DNA of 64,000 nt from JAUVXJ01 sp034411995 (GCA_034411995.1 DAOUME010000018.1:50422-114421); one strand, 5' to 3'; counted from the stretch's first letter, positions 33,957-43,527 are shown. Notes: generated by a model not told the origin, from the sequence alone. Numbers and translations: made by a program.

Positions 33957-34763
33957 TCAGAAAGGGATGCCCAGCGTAACACTGAACTGCCATCGCAGCA
34001 GGGCGATGACGGCGAGCTCCAGCATTGTGGCAGCGAAGCCCAGCGTTACCGGCAAGGCAACATCCCACCTGGTGACCGCTTGCGCCTCTCGCCGCGTGGC
34101 GATGACGATGATCATGGAGTTCACGACCGTGAGCATGGAGATTACGCCTGCGACGCTGAACACGGCCACCGGGAAGAGGAGCAAGCCTAGCTCGGTGGGC
34201 ACGATTAGCACCGTGGGCAGTACGAGGAACAGAAGAATCAGACCCAGTTCCTTGAACCCTGCCAGAGCCGGCTTGTTGTCCGGCTCCTTCCACAGCGTGA
34301 AGTTGAAGATGGGAAAGACGATGATGCTCAGAGCGAGACCGTGCAGGGTACCGGTGGCCAGCCGAAGCAGGTTGTGCGGCTGGTAGAGCAGGGGTCTGCG
34401 GAGAAGCAAGGAAAGGTAAGAGTTCACCCCGTCGACGGCCATGAGGAAGATGAAACCGACCAGGACGCCCACGACCAGGGCTGGTGGCATCTGGGCGGCT
34501 CTTCTCTTTCCCAGAGCCAGCAAGCCGACGAAACCCAGCAGGGCTCCGATGAAGGTGCCTGTGCATCTGGCGCAGAGCGGCAACTGCCGCCCCGCGATGT
34601 GAAAGGAGTGGTCTGGAAGACGGCCGCACACGGCGGATCCCACCACGTCCAGCTTGTCCAGAAAGGGCAGAGGCCAAAGCGGAGAGATCAGAAGCAGCAG
34701 CACGAGGGTGGTCGCTGCCATGATGGTCACGGTGAAAGGGTGTTGTCGGAACGCGTCCGTCAT
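33957..34763 (-). CDS. DUF2085 family membrane protein
   Basis: 268 residues. The hallmark is CGRLPDHSFHIAGRQLPLCARCTGTF near residue 45: three cysteines and a histidine in a metal-site-like pattern conserved in DUF2085. About seven hydrophobic segments follow. Function unknown. It lies 89 bases downstream of the sugar isomerase gene and may be the last gene of the obgE run. Confidence 0.82.
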   Translation of the reverse strand: MTDAFRQHPFTVTIMAATTLVLLLLISPLWPLPFLDKLDVVGSAVCGRLPDHSFHIAGRQLPLCARCTGTFIGALLGFVGLLALGKRRAAQMPPALVVGVLVGFIFLMAVDGVNSYLSLLLRRPLLYQPHNLLRLATGTLHGLALSIIVFPIFNFTLWKEPDNKPALAGFKELGLILLFLVLPTVLIVPTELGLLLFPVAVFSVAGVISMLTVVNSMIIVIATRREAQAVTRWDVALPVTLGFAATMLELAVIALLRWQFSVTLGIPF

Positions 34764-34852
34764 CTTGCTTCCCTTGCTTTCTCGTCCAGCAACATATGTC
34801 TCGCTCTGAGCCAGGGGAAGGAACCTTCCCGGCGCTCTCGTCCTGGAGGCCC

Positions 34853-35680
34853 TCAGACACTCGCCAGGGCGTTCTGCACGAATTCCAGACTCCTGATCAG
34901 GTTCTCCCTAACTCGAAGCGGGCGCCACGCCTCCAGTGCAAACGGGCTGACCTCGATGGTGATCAGGCCCTGGTAGGTATCCGCTCTGAGGCGCTCCAGG
35001 AATGGCAAGAGGGGCAAGTCCGCGTCTCCCGGTAGCTGGTGGTGCTTGAAGTAGCTGTGCAGGTTGAACCACGGTGGGATGGAGAGACCTGAGCGGAAAT
35101 CGCTCAGGTGCACGTTGACCAGCCTGCTGGCCAGCACCTCGTAGGCCTCTATCAAGTCATACGGGAAAGAGGCAGCATGGGCGGTATCCAGGGTCACAGC
35201 GAGGTCGTATTCCTCGGCGAAGCGATGCAGATCGCCAGGCCTGCAAAGCGCATATCGTCTGTCGCTGGGGCGGAACACCGCCTGGTTCTCGACGCACAGC
35301 GTGGTGGAAGACCCTCTCAGGTCGTCGGTGCACGCCTGGACGGCCGCCACGTACTCAGGGCCTTTGCCCTCGGTCAGGGTTAACGCTTTGGGCGCGTGGA
35401 TAATGATGAACTGGCACTCCAGGTCACGCGCCAGGGCTGTTAGCTCTGGCAGCACCTGGTGGTGCTCTCGGCGTTTCGGTGTGGGGATCATAGGAGGATG
35501 GAGGGTGTGAATCGGCAGGCCATGCTCCAGCGACAACCGGTGCACGTAGTCGGTGCCCCTGGCACGGGCCTCGGAGCTGAGAGCCAACTCCAAGCCTTCA
35601 AACCCGGCGTCCTTCGCCAGGGCAAAGACGTGACGCAGAGGATACACATAGAGCGACGCGGTGGAGAGGCTGATCCTCAA
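34853..35680 (-). CDS. Sugar phosphate isomerase/epimerase-like TIM-barrel protein
   Basis: 275 residues. MRISLSTASLYVYPL, then GFEGLELAL, HAPKALTLTEG, LCVENQ, VTLDTAHAAS, VNVHLSDF and LITIEVSPF trace the strands of an AP-endonuclease-2/xylose-isomerase barrel with metal ligands E, D, H and E. The substrate is unknown. TTG start overlaps the nadD stop by four bases (TTGA), so the two are translationally coupled. Confidence 0.82.
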   Translation of the reverse strand: MRISLSTASLYVYPLRHVFALAKDAGFEGLELALSSEARARGTDYVHRLSLEHGLPIHTLHPPMIPTPKRREHHQVLPELTALARDLECQFIIIHAPKALTLTEGKGPEYVAAVQACTDDLRGSSTTLCVENQAVFRPSDRRYALCRPGDLHRFAEEYDLAVTLDTAHAASFPYDLIEAYEVLASRLVNVHLSDFRSGLSIPPWFNLHSYFKHHQLPGDADLPLLPFLERLRADTYQGLITIEVSPFALEAWRPLRVRENLIRSLEFVQNALASV

Positions 35681-36297
35681 TGCTCGGTACCTGCCGATGG
35701 ACTGTAGAGGTGTTGTTCGTTGATGTACCTCTCCACCTCTTCAGGCACCTGATACCTGATGGGCAGGCCCTCCGAGACCCGCCGCTGAAGATCCGAAGAG
35801 GAGATATCCAGGGCGGGCATGTCTATGATCTCCAACCGGGAGGATATGCCGGGCAGGGAGTCTTCCAGACGGCGCATGTCCACGTCGAAGCCGGGTCGCG
35901 TGACGGCCACCAGATGACATAACTGGATGAGTCGTTGGGGCTCGTGCCACGTGGGCACTTCCACCAGTGAATCCAGGCCCATGATGAAGAATATCTCCGT
36001 GCTGTGCCCGTACTGTCCCAGAAGAATGGACATGGTATCCACAGAATAGGACGGGCCGGGGCGATCCACGTCCACGCGTGAGATCTGGAAGTGAGGGTTG
36101 GAGGCGATGCCCAGCTCCACCATCGCCAGACGGTGCTCGACGGCGGTCACCTCCTCGTTCAACTTGTGGGGAGGTATTCCTGCTACCACGAAGAGCACCT
36201 TCGACAAGTTCGCCCTCACCCTCACCTCTTCTGCGGCTGCCAGGTGCCCGTAGTGTAAGGGATCGAAGGTTCCGCCTATGACTCCTATCCTCTGCAA
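35677..36297 (-). CDS. nadD: Nicotinate-nucleotide adenylyltransferase
   Basis: 206 residues. GVIGGTFDPLHYGHLAAAEEV carries the (T/H)xGH nucleotidyltransferase signature, and ISSSDLQRRV is the C-terminal ISSTxIR-like motif. It makes deamido-NAD from nicotinate mononucleotide and ATP. TTG start at 36297, nine bases after obgE, with AGGAG inside the end of obgE. The obgE-nadD order is common in bacteria. Confidence 0.93.
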   Translation of the reverse strand: MQRIGVIGGTFDPLHYGHLAAAEEVRVRANLSKVLFVVAGIPPHKLNEEVTAVEHRLAMVELGIASNPHFQISRVDVDRPGPSYSVDTMSILLGQYGHSTEIFFIMGLDSLVEVPTWHEPQRLIQLCHLVAVTRPGFDVDMRRLEDSLPGISSRLEIIDMPALDISSSDLQRRVSEGLPIRYQVPEEVERYINEQHLYSPSAGTEH

Positions 36298-36306
36298 TGT
36301 GTTCTC

Positions 36307-37575
36307 CTATGACCACTCTAGCTCTGCATCGCCGATGTATACGGTGTCACCCTTCTGCACGCCTGCTTCCTCCATCGCTTTGGTGATGCCCATCCGGTCG
36401 AGGGCGCGATGCAGTCTGCGGACGCTCTCGTCGTAGTGCCAATCGGTCCTGGCTACCAGCCGCTCCACACGCTTGCCCTTGATGCGCAGACCACCTTTCT
36501 CCACGGAGATGGTGAAGCCGTCTTCTTCCTCCGGCGGGCGGAAGACGGCTACTTCCTGTGGCGCTATCTCCGGTTCCTCAGGCAGGCTGTCCAGCAACTC
36601 TAGCACGCGGTACAGCATCTGCCGGACTCCCGTCCCCGTCGCCGCCGAGACGCTACAGGAGGCCATCCCTCGGCTTTCCAGCTCCGCCTCGATCAGAGGC
36701 CAGAGTTCCTGCGCCTGGGGCAGGTCCATCTTGTTGAGCACCACCAATTGGGGCTTTTGGGCCAGCGCAGGATTGAAGAGTCTCAGTTCCTCGTTGATGG
36801 TGTCCAGGTCCTGCAACGGGTTCCCGGAGGCCCCATCCAGCAGGTGCACCAGCACCCTGGTACGCTCTATGTGGCGCAGAAAGTCGTGGCCCAGCCCGGC
36901 GCCACTGTGAGCACCTTCTATCAGGCCAGGAATGTCCACCATCACGAAGTCCCTGTCGTCGATGCGGACCAGGCCCAGGTTGGGCACCAGGGTGGTGAAG
37001 GGATAGTCGGCGATCTTGGGGCGCGCGGCGCTTACCGCCGCCAGGAGGGTGGACTTGCCGGCGTTGGGGCAACCCACAATACCTACGTCAGCCAGGAGCT
37101 TCAGTTCCAGGATCAACCACCGGGAAGCTCCCTGTTCCCCTGGTTCCGCGATGCGAGGAGCCTGATTGGTGGGGGAAGCAAAAGCGGCATTGCCCAGCCC
37201 TCCGCGGCCCCCCTCAGCGATGAGCACTATCTCTCCACTGGTCTTGAGGTCGGCGAGAAACTGACCGGTGTCGGCGTCGCGAACCAGGGTGCCTGGAGGC
37301 ACGGCGAGGGAGATGTCCTCACCCTTCCGGCCTTGTTTGTTCTGGCCCAAACCGTGGCCGCCGCGCCCCGCCTTGAAATGACGGCGTCCCCTGAAGGAGA
37401 TGAGTGTGTTCAGGTGGCGGTCTGCCTGGAGGAACACGCTGCCGCCCCGACCGCCGTTGCCGCCATTGGGACCTCCCAGGGGCACATACTTCTCGCGCCG
37501 GAAGCTGACACATCCGTTGCCCCCGGCGCCTGCCTCTACCTGGATCTTGACCTCATCGAAGAACAGCTTGCTCAT
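36307..37575 (-). CDS. obgE: Obg family GTPase
   Basis: 422 residues from ATG 37575, giving the standard start MSKLFFDEVKIQVEAG; longer in-frame extensions are spurious. The glycine-rich Obg fold (1-158) is followed by the G domain (CPNAGKSTLL, DIPGLIEGAHSGAGLG, NKMD) and a C-terminal OCT domain (about 340-420). It binds the 50S subunit and links ribosome assembly to the stringent response. No good ribosome binding site is seen, and the promoter lies so close that the mRNA may be leaderless. Confidence 0.94.
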   Translation of the reverse strand: MSKLFFDEVKIQVEAGAGGNGCVSFRREKYVPLGGPNGGNGGRGGSVFLQADRHLNTLISFRGRRHFKAGRGGHGLGQNKQGRKGEDISLAVPPGTLVRDADTGQFLADLKTSGEIVLIAEGGRGGLGNAAFASPTNQAPRIAEPGEQGASRWLILELKLLADVGIVGCPNAGKSTLLAAVSAARPKIADYPFTTLVPNLGLVRIDDRDFVMVDIPGLIEGAHSGAGLGHDFLRHIERTRVLVHLLDGASGNPLQDLDTINEELRLFNPALAQKPQLVVLNKMDLPQAQELWPLIEAELESRGMASCSVSAATGTGVRQMLYRVLELLDSLPEEPEIAPQEVAVFRPPEEEDGFTISVEKGGLRIKGKRVERLVARTDWHYDESVRRLHRALDRMGITKAMEEAGVQKGDTVYIGDAELEWS

Positions 37576-37587
37576 GTCTCGCGTTCT

Positions 37588-37617
37588 AGGATACATGAGG
37601 AGAGTTATGACTGTCAA
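37588..37617 (-). promoter_or_regulatory. Promoter of obgE (near-leaderless)
   Basis: Minus-strand TTGACA at 37617-37612, 18 bases, TATCCT at 37593-37588. The predicted start site is only about six bases before the obgE ATG. Confidence 0.65.
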
Positions 37618-37756
37618 GGACTTGTACAAGGGCCAGCGCAGATCCGTGGAGCGGCATTCTTCCAGCCTTCGTCGCCCCACTTGGTGGTCTTCCCAAGGGG
37701 GCGAGGCTGGGACTGCGCCACGGCGGGCCTCTCTACCGTTAGGGCGAGTCTCATGG

Positions 37757-37762
37757 TATACT
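37757..37762 (+). promoter_or_regulatory. Extended -10 promoter of the site-2 protease gene
   Basis: TATACT preceded by TGG (37754-37756), an extended -10. The -35 region (TACCGT) is poor. Confidence 0.45.
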
Positions 37763-37860
37763 TGTGGTGACAGGATGGCCGGTTTCTCATGGAGTCCGGC
37801 CACGGACAACATGGCGGATGACCTTCGAGGCGTGGAAGGATCGTGTTGGGGAGCGAGTGA

Positions 37861-38946
37861 ATGGTGGAGACTGAGGCGGTCGAGACGCTCGTCGCCGAGT
37901 TGAGAGCCCAGGTGGGGGACCTATTGCTGGTCGAGAACGTCTCCGTGCACGGAGACGGCCGTGTGGTGGGCTTCGCGGGAAAGCTGCTTGTGGACGCGGA
38001 GGCCGCCTTCTCGACACTGGAGCGCAGGTTGGGGAGGCTGGGCTATCTGCCCGTCTTGAGCAGGGTCAAGGGGCAGGACAGGATTCTGATAGCGCCAGCG
38101 CCCGCCGAGAAGCGTAGGTCACGACTCTGGGTGAATGTGGTGCTGTTTCTGGCCACGGTGGGAACCGTCATGCTGGGCGGCGCGCTCATGGAAGGCTACG
38201 ATCCCCTCGGGGATCCGCCGACCGCTGTGTTGAGCGGCCTGCCCTTCGCCTGCGCTCTCCTGGGCATACTGGTCACTCACGAGGCAGCCCATTTCCTGGT
38301 AGCCAGGGCTCACGGCATGAGGGCCTCGCTGCCCTACTTCATTCCCATGCCCTTCAGCACCATCGGCACCTTCGGTGCCGTGATCAAGATGGAGTCACCC
38401 ATCAAGGATCGTAAGGCGCTCCTGGATGTGGGCCTTGCTGGGCCCCTGGCAGGGCTGGCGGTCTCGTTGGTGGTCCTCGTGATGGGGCTGCGCATGTCCG
38501 AGGTGACGACCTGGTTGCCCCAGGCTCCGCTCATGCCTCTGGGTACCGGCCTGCTGGTGGACTGGATCACGGAAGCGGTGCTGGGACCGCTGGCCGACTA
38601 CCAGGTGGTCGTCCTCCACCCCATCGCTCTGGCAGGCTGGTTCGGGATCTTCATCACCTTCATCAATCTCATTCCGGTCAGCCAGCTTGATGGAGGTCAC
38701 ACCGGATATGCGTTCTTTGGGCCGGCGCACCGCTTCGTGGCCATCCTGGTTTTCGTAAGCATGCTGATCCTGGGGCTGTTTTCGCAGTGGTGGTTCTTGT
38801 GGGCGATCCTGGTCTTCGCTCTCGGTGGGTTGAGGCACCCACCTCCGCTCAACGACATCACTCCCCTGGATCCCAGGAGGAGACTGCTGGCGGTCCTATC
38901 GTTCGTGTTGCTGTTTCTGTTGGGCACACCGCGGCCGTTTGGCTAG
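37861..38946 (+). CDS. Site-2 protease family (M50) intramembrane metalloprotease
   Basis: 361 residues. A soluble N-terminal domain of about 80 residues precedes seven or eight membrane helices. The zinc motif HEAAH lies in the segment LVTHEAAHFLVARAHG, and the third ligand region is NLIPVSQLDGGH. The loop YFIPMPFSTIGTFGAVI matches the EGY-type S2P of cyanobacteria and plastids more than RseP, and no PDZ domain is present. Substrate unknown. ATG start with GGGGAG seven bases upstream; converges on eno. Confidence 0.87.
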   Translation: MVETEAVETLVAELRAQVGDLLLVENVSVHGDGRVVGFAGKLLVDAEAAFSTLERRLGRLGYLPVLSRVKGQDRILIAPAPAEKRRSRLWVNVVLFLATVGTVMLGGALMEGYDPLGDPPTAVLSGLPFACALLGILVTHEAAHFLVARAHGMRASLPYFIPMPFSTIGTFGAVIKMESPIKDRKALLDVGLAGPLAGLAVSLVVLVMGLRMSEVTTWLPQAPLMPLGTGLLVDWITEAVLGPLADYQVVVLHPIALAGWFGIFITFINLIPVSQLDGGHTGYAFFGPAHRFVAILVFVSMLILGLFSQWWFLWAILVFALGGLRHPPPLNDITPLDPRRRLLAVLSFVLLFLLGTPRPFG

Positions 38947-38956
38947 GATTGGTTGG

Positions 38957-40243
38957 CTACCTCTGGAGGTTGTGGAAGGCCTCCATGCCCGCGTAATGGG
39001 CGGTATCCTCCAGATCTTCTTCTATCCTCAATAGCTGGTTGTACTTGGCCACTCGATCGCTGCGGCAGGGGGCGCCGGCCTTGATCTGGCCCGCGTTCAG
39101 GCCCACCGCCAGGTCCGCAATGGTGGTGTCCTCGCTCTCCCCGCTGCGATGAGAGATGACGGTGGTCCACCCTGCTTTCTTGGCCATCTCCACGGCGGCG
39201 ATGGTTTCGCTCAGCGTGCCGATCTGGTTGAGCTTGATGAGAATGGAGTTGGCCGCCTGCTCCTCTATGCCTCTTTGTAGCCGTTCCACGTTGGTGACGA
39301 AGAGGTCATCGCCGACCAACTGGACGCGATCGGCGGCCTCCTCCGTCAACAGTTTCCAGCTATCCCAATCATCCTCGGCCAGTCCATCCTCGATGGAGAT
39401 GATGGGGTATTTGTCGATCCAGGCCAGGTAGAAGTCCACCATCTCTTCACCTTTGAGCTTCTGGCCTTCTTTGCGCAGGTGGTAGAAGCCATCCTCGTAG
39501 AACTCCGAAGCGGCAGGATCCAGGGCGATGAAGATCTGCATGCCGGGCTCGTATCCGGCGTTCTCGATGGCTTCCAGGATGATCTCTATCGCCTCCTCGT
39601 TTGACTTGAGGGAAGGGGCGAAGCCACCTTCGTCGCCCAGGCCGGTGCTGTAGCCAGCGGCCTTGAGCACGCTCTTCAGGCTGTGGTAGGTCTCGGCTCC
39701 CCAGCGCAGGGCCTCCTGAAAGCTGGGAGCTCCCACGGGCAAGATCATGAACTCCTGCAAATCGGTGGAGTCCTCCGCGTGCTTTCCACCGTTGAGGATG
39801 TTCATCATGGGCACGGGGAGCGTTTTCGCCGCCACCCCACCCAGATAGCGATACAGAGGCACGTCCAGGAAGTGTGCTGCCGCCCTGGCCGAGGCCAGAG
39901 ACACCCCGAGGATCGCGTTGGCACCCAGCCTCGACTTGTTCCGCGTGCCGTCCAGCTCGATCAGGAATTGGTCGATGCCCTGCTGATCGAGGGCGTTCCA
40001 GCCGACGAGTTGCGCAGCTATCTCCTCATTCACGTGGCCCACGGCGGTCAGCACGCCCTTGCCGCCGTATCGCTCCGGGTCTTCGTCCCTCAATTCCAGA
40101 GCCTCGTGGACTCCCGTGGAGGCGCCCGAAGGGACGATAGCCCGTCCCATGGCGCCGCCCGCTAGATAGACGTCGACCTCCAGAGTAGGGTTGCCGCGAG
40201 AGTCCAGAACCTCTCTGGCCAGGATATCCTCTATGATGCTCAT
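38957..40243 (-). CDS. eno: Enolase
   Basis: 428 residues, full length. N-terminal REVLDSRGNPTLEVDV and GAIVPSGAST-type loop (RAIVPSGASTGVHEA), magnesium ligands in IALDPAASE, SIEDGL and GDDLFVTN, catalytic lysine in LIKLNQIGT and SHRSGES are all intact. It interconverts 2-phosphoglycerate and phosphoenolpyruvate. It lies 31 bases downstream of the DRTGG ATPase gene with GGAGG seven bases before ATG, so it is probably in the acetate-forming operon. Confidence 0.97.
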   Translation of the reverse strand: MSIIEDILAREVLDSRGNPTLEVDVYLAGGAMGRAIVPSGASTGVHEALELRDEDPERYGGKGVLTAVGHVNEEIAAQLVGWNALDQQGIDQFLIELDGTRNKSRLGANAILGVSLASARAAAHFLDVPLYRYLGGVAAKTLPVPMMNILNGGKHAEDSTDLQEFMILPVGAPSFQEALRWGAETYHSLKSVLKAAGYSTGLGDEGGFAPSLKSNEEAIEIILEAIENAGYEPGMQIFIALDPAASEFYEDGFYHLRKEGQKLKGEEMVDFYLAWIDKYPIISIEDGLAEDDWDSWKLLTEEAADRVQLVGDDLFVTNVERLQRGIEEQAANSILIKLNQIGTLSETIAAVEMAKKAGWTTVISHRSGESEDTTIADLAVGLNAGQIKAGAPCRSDRVAKYNQLLRIEEDLEDTAHYAGMEAFHNLQR

Positions 40244-40274
40244 GGCAAGACCTCCTCTCTCGATGGGCGCTGAA

Positions 40275-41342
40275 CTACTTCAATCCGAGGGTGACGTACA
40301 GGCTGGTGAAGTCGAAGTGCTCGTCGAGAAGTGCCTGGAATCGCTGTACCTTCTTCTCTTGCTGGAAACGGCTCTTGCCGAAGAACCCTTCCACGATCTC
40401 GATAGTGGTCAGCGTGTCGTACCTGCTCACGACGATGGGGACGCTCATTTCCTGGGCCACCCCCTTGATCATGTCCTGCGGCTGGAGGTTGCCCGTCAGG
40501 ATGAGACACTTGGTAGAGGTCTGGAGCGCCGCCAGTTGGATATCGGACCTATCGCCACCCGTGATGACCGCCTTGTGAGGCTTCTGACGGAAGTAGCTGA
40601 GGGCCACGTCACCGGTCATGGCTCCCACCATCAGGTTCTCCACCAGTTCCTGGCCCTTGTCGGGACGCGCTACGATCTCCGCCCCCAGGGCGTCCGCAAG
40701 TTCCTTGACACTCACAGACATGAGGAATCTGTCCTCAGGCAGGATGCCGTAGACGAGTATGCCTTCCTTCTGGAGGTAGGGCTTGCCTACGTCCTCAGCC
40801 GATTCCATCAGTCTCTGCGGTACACTGTTGATCACTGCACCGGTCATGGAGTCGCCCAGCACTCTGCGGTAGAAGAGCACGGGATCGAGGCTGAGCGGGC
40901 CGGTGTAGCGGACTACCGTCAGGGACTGGGCATCGAGGAGCTGGCAGACCTCGTTGGCGGGCAGCCTGATCAGCCCCCCCGCGCTGAGGCGGTCCACACC
41001 CTCGATGAGCATCACATCCTTGCCCTTGGCGACCCGGGTGTAGATGTCCTTCAACCTCTTCGGATAATCCAGCCATTTCTGCTTACGCATGATGGCTTCT
41101 ACGGCGTGAGGGTCCAGAGGGATGGGCACCAGCTCGGATACCGGTTCGTCTAGCTGCAGCTCCTTCTTGATGAACTGCGCATCCTCGTCGACGATTCTGC
41201 CCTCCAGACGCTGGGCAGACATGCTGATCGGTTTCAAGTAGCCCACTGAGAACCCGTCGCTCTGGAGACGTTTCCCCAAGCCCAGGCAGAGGGCGGTCTT
41301 GCCTGAAGCGATGTCCGTGGAAGCGATGTAGAGTGTTGCCAT
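40275..41342 (-). CDS. DRTGG-domain ATPase (BioD-like, phosphotransacetylase N-terminal homologue)
   Basis: 355 residues from ATG 41342 with GAGAGG upstream. An N-terminal dethiobiotin-synthetase-like P-loop (STDIASGKTALCLGLG) is followed by a DRTGG domain (about 215-320, GGDRSDIQLAAL). This is the layout of the regulatory N-terminal half of long phosphotransacetylases, but the catalytic PTA domain is missing. It lies between acd and eno, so a regulatory role in acetyl-CoA metabolism is a reasonable inference. Confidence 0.8.
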   Translation of the reverse strand: MATLYIASTDIASGKTALCLGLGKRLQSDGFSVGYLKPISMSAQRLEGRIVDEDAQFIKKELQLDEPVSELVPIPLDPHAVEAIMRKQKWLDYPKRLKDIYTRVAKGKDVMLIEGVDRLSAGGLIRLPANEVCQLLDAQSLTVVRYTGPLSLDPVLFYRRVLGDSMTGAVINSVPQRLMESAEDVGKPYLQKEGILVYGILPEDRFLMSVSVKELADALGAEIVARPDKGQELVENLMVGAMTGDVALSYFRQKPHKAVITGGDRSDIQLAALQTSTKCLILTGNLQPQDMIKGVAQEMSVPIVVSRYDTLTTIEIVEGFFGKSRFQQEKKVQRFQALLDEHFDFTSLYVTLGLK

Positions 41343-41436
41343 TTGTGTTACCTCTCTTCGCACTCACCAGTAGGACAGAAACACGGTGTGCGATGGACTC
41401 TGTGGCCAGACCAGCAGGGCAGCGCCTGAGTCTGTT

Positions 41437-43527
41437 TCACGACAGCACCATGCGCATGTCCAGGGCCACTGCTCCCCTTCCTTCTTCCTGGACCATCAGC
41501 GGGTTGATGTCCAACTCCACGATCTCCGGGAAGTCGACAGCCAATTGAGAGACTCTCATCGTGCAATCCACGATGGCCTCGAGATCCGAGGGCCGCTCTC
41601 CACGGTGCCCTCGCAGCAGGGTGGAGGATCTCAACTCGTCGATCATCTCCTGCGCCTCCCAACGGGCGATGGGAGCGATGCGGAAGCTGACATCCTTCAA
41701 GACCTCCACGTAGATGCCGCCCAGGCCCAGGAGCAACAGGGGTCCGAACTGGGGGTCCCGGTTCATACCGATGATGACTTCCTTGCCCTGCGGCACCATC
41801 TCCTGCACCAGAGCACCCCAGATGTTGGCCTGGGGCATGTATCTACGCGCGCGGTACATCAACAGATCGAAGGCGTCTCTGACGTCGGTGGCGCTCATCA
41901 GATTCAGCTTGACGCCGCCGATGTCGGTCTTGTGAAGGATGTCTGGTGAGGCGATTTTCAGCACGACCGGGTAGCCCATTCCTGCGGCTGCGGCCACCGC
42001 CTCCTCTGGATCGCGGGCCAGTTGCGACCGGGGAGTCGTGATCCCGTAGGCTTGCATGATCTCCCTTGATTCGGCATCACCGACCTTGAGTCGACCGTCG
42101 GCCCGGACGGCTGCAAAAGTGTCTCGTACCTGGTCCCGATCCACATCGAAAGGCTCGATCGCCCTGGGAGGTTTCTGGAGCCAGCGCCAGCGCTCCACCA
42201 GGGCTCTCATGGAGTCCACCGCTGGCTCGGGATAGCTGTAGTTGGGGATCTCTGCCTTGCGGAGAAGCTCCACACCGATCTGGGCCACGTTCTTGCCCAT
42301 GAAGCAACCCAAGACCGGCTTATCGTGCTGGTGCACCACGTCGGCGATGATCTGGGCCGTCTCACCCACCTTGGTCACCGCCTGGGGGATGAGGATGGCG
42401 ATGACGCCATCGACGTTCCCGTCGCGCAGCACGGCGTCGAGGGCGAACCTGTACCGTTCGGCGTCGGCGTCCCCTCTCACGTCCACCGGGTTGAGGGCGT
42501 TGGAACCCGGGGGCAGTTCACCCTGCAAGAGCTCTATGGTCTCTCTCTGGAAGGAGGCCAGGCGCAGGTTGGCCCGGTCCAGGGCATCGGTGGCCATAAT
42601 GGCTGCACCGCCCGCATTGCTGACCACGGCAATACTGTCGCCCTTGACCGGGGGCGCCTGGGCGAAGGCCAGTGCGTACTGGAACAGCTCCTCCACCGAG
42701 TCGGCCCTGGTGATGCCGGCCTGCTTGAAAGCTGCATCGTATGCCTTTTCAGATCCTGCCAGGGTGCCCGTGTGGGACGACACTGCGCGAGCGCCGGCGT
42801 CGCTGGTGCCGGCCTTGATGGCAACGATGGGCGTCTCGCTGCTCACGTGCTGGGCGATCTGCATGAACTCGGGCCCGTCGGTTATGCCCTCCAGATAAGC
42901 TACGATGACCGAACTGTACGGGTCGTCGTCCCACAGCTTGAGGAGATCGGTCTCATCGATGTCGGCCTTGTTGCCCAGGCTCACGAAGCGAGAGAAGCCG
43001 ATGCCCTCACCAAGGGCCCAATCGTGGATGGCCATCAGCAGCGCGCCTGACTGGGACATGATAGCAAGCTCGCCGCGCTTGGGCATGCCCCGGGCGAAAG
43101 AAGTGTTGATAGGACAGATGGTGTCTATCACGCCCAGGCAGTTGGGCCCGAGCATACGCATGTCGTAGCGCCGGATGATGTCCACCAGTTCCTTTTCCTT
43201 CTTCAGTCCCTCACCGCCTACCTCGCGGAAGCCGGCGGTGATGACCACCACCCCTTGCACGCCCTTTTGACCACATTCTTCAAGCACGGGAGCCACGAGA
43301 GGTTCGGGGACCACGATCACCACCAGTTCTACTTCTCCAGGGATGGCCAGAACGCTAGGGTAGGCGTGGACGCCGAGAATGTCGCCGCCCCTGGGATTGA
43401 TGGCGTAGATTTTACCTTTGTAGCCGCACTCCAGGAGGTTGCTGAGGACAGCGTGGCCGAGTTTGGTGTCGTCGTGAGAAGCTCCGACGACGGCTACAGA
43501 GGTGGGACAGTAGAAGGGTTCAAGCAC
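41437..43527 (-). CDS. acdA: ADP-forming acetate-CoA ligase (fused alpha-beta)
   Basis: 696 residues from GTG 43527. An ATG three codons upstream touches its AAGGAGG site with no spacing, whereas GTG has nine bases. Domains: CoA-binding (SVAVVGASHDDTKLGHAV), succinyl-CoA-ligase-like flavodoxin fold with catalytic histidine in SSHTGTLAGS, and a C-terminal ATP-grasp (from about residue 460: VLKIASPDILHKTDIGGV, ELDINPLMV). It converts acetyl-CoA, ADP and phosphate to acetate and ATP. With porGDAB it forms a complete fermentative ATP-yielding step. Other acyl-CoA substrates are possible. Confidence 0.9.
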   Translation of the reverse strand: MLEPFYCPTSVAVVGASHDDTKLGHAVLSNLLECGYKGKIYAINPRGGDILGVHAYPSVLAIPGEVELVVIVVPEPLVAPVLEECGQKGVQGVVVITAGFREVGGEGLKKEKELVDIIRRYDMRMLGPNCLGVIDTICPINTSFARGMPKRGELAIMSQSGALLMAIHDWALGEGIGFSRFVSLGNKADIDETDLLKLWDDDPYSSVIVAYLEGITDGPEFMQIAQHVSSETPIVAIKAGTSDAGARAVSSHTGTLAGSEKAYDAAFKQAGITRADSVEELFQYALAFAQAPPVKGDSIAVVSNAGGAAIMATDALDRANLRLASFQRETIELLQGELPPGSNALNPVDVRGDADAERYRFALDAVLRDGNVDGVIAILIPQAVTKVGETAQIIADVVHQHDKPVLGCFMGKNVAQIGVELLRKAEIPNYSYPEPAVDSMRALVERWRWLQKPPRAIEPFDVDRDQVRDTFAAVRADGRLKVGDAESREIMQAYGITTPRSQLARDPEEAVAAAAGMGYPVVLKIASPDILHKTDIGGVKLNLMSATDVRDAFDLLMYRARRYMPQANIWGALVQEMVPQGKEVIIGMNRDPQFGPLLLLGLGGIYVEVLKDVSFRIAPIARWEAQEMIDELRSSTLLRGHRGERPSDLEAIVDCTMRVSQLAVDFPEIVELDINPLMVQEEGRGAVALDMRMVLS

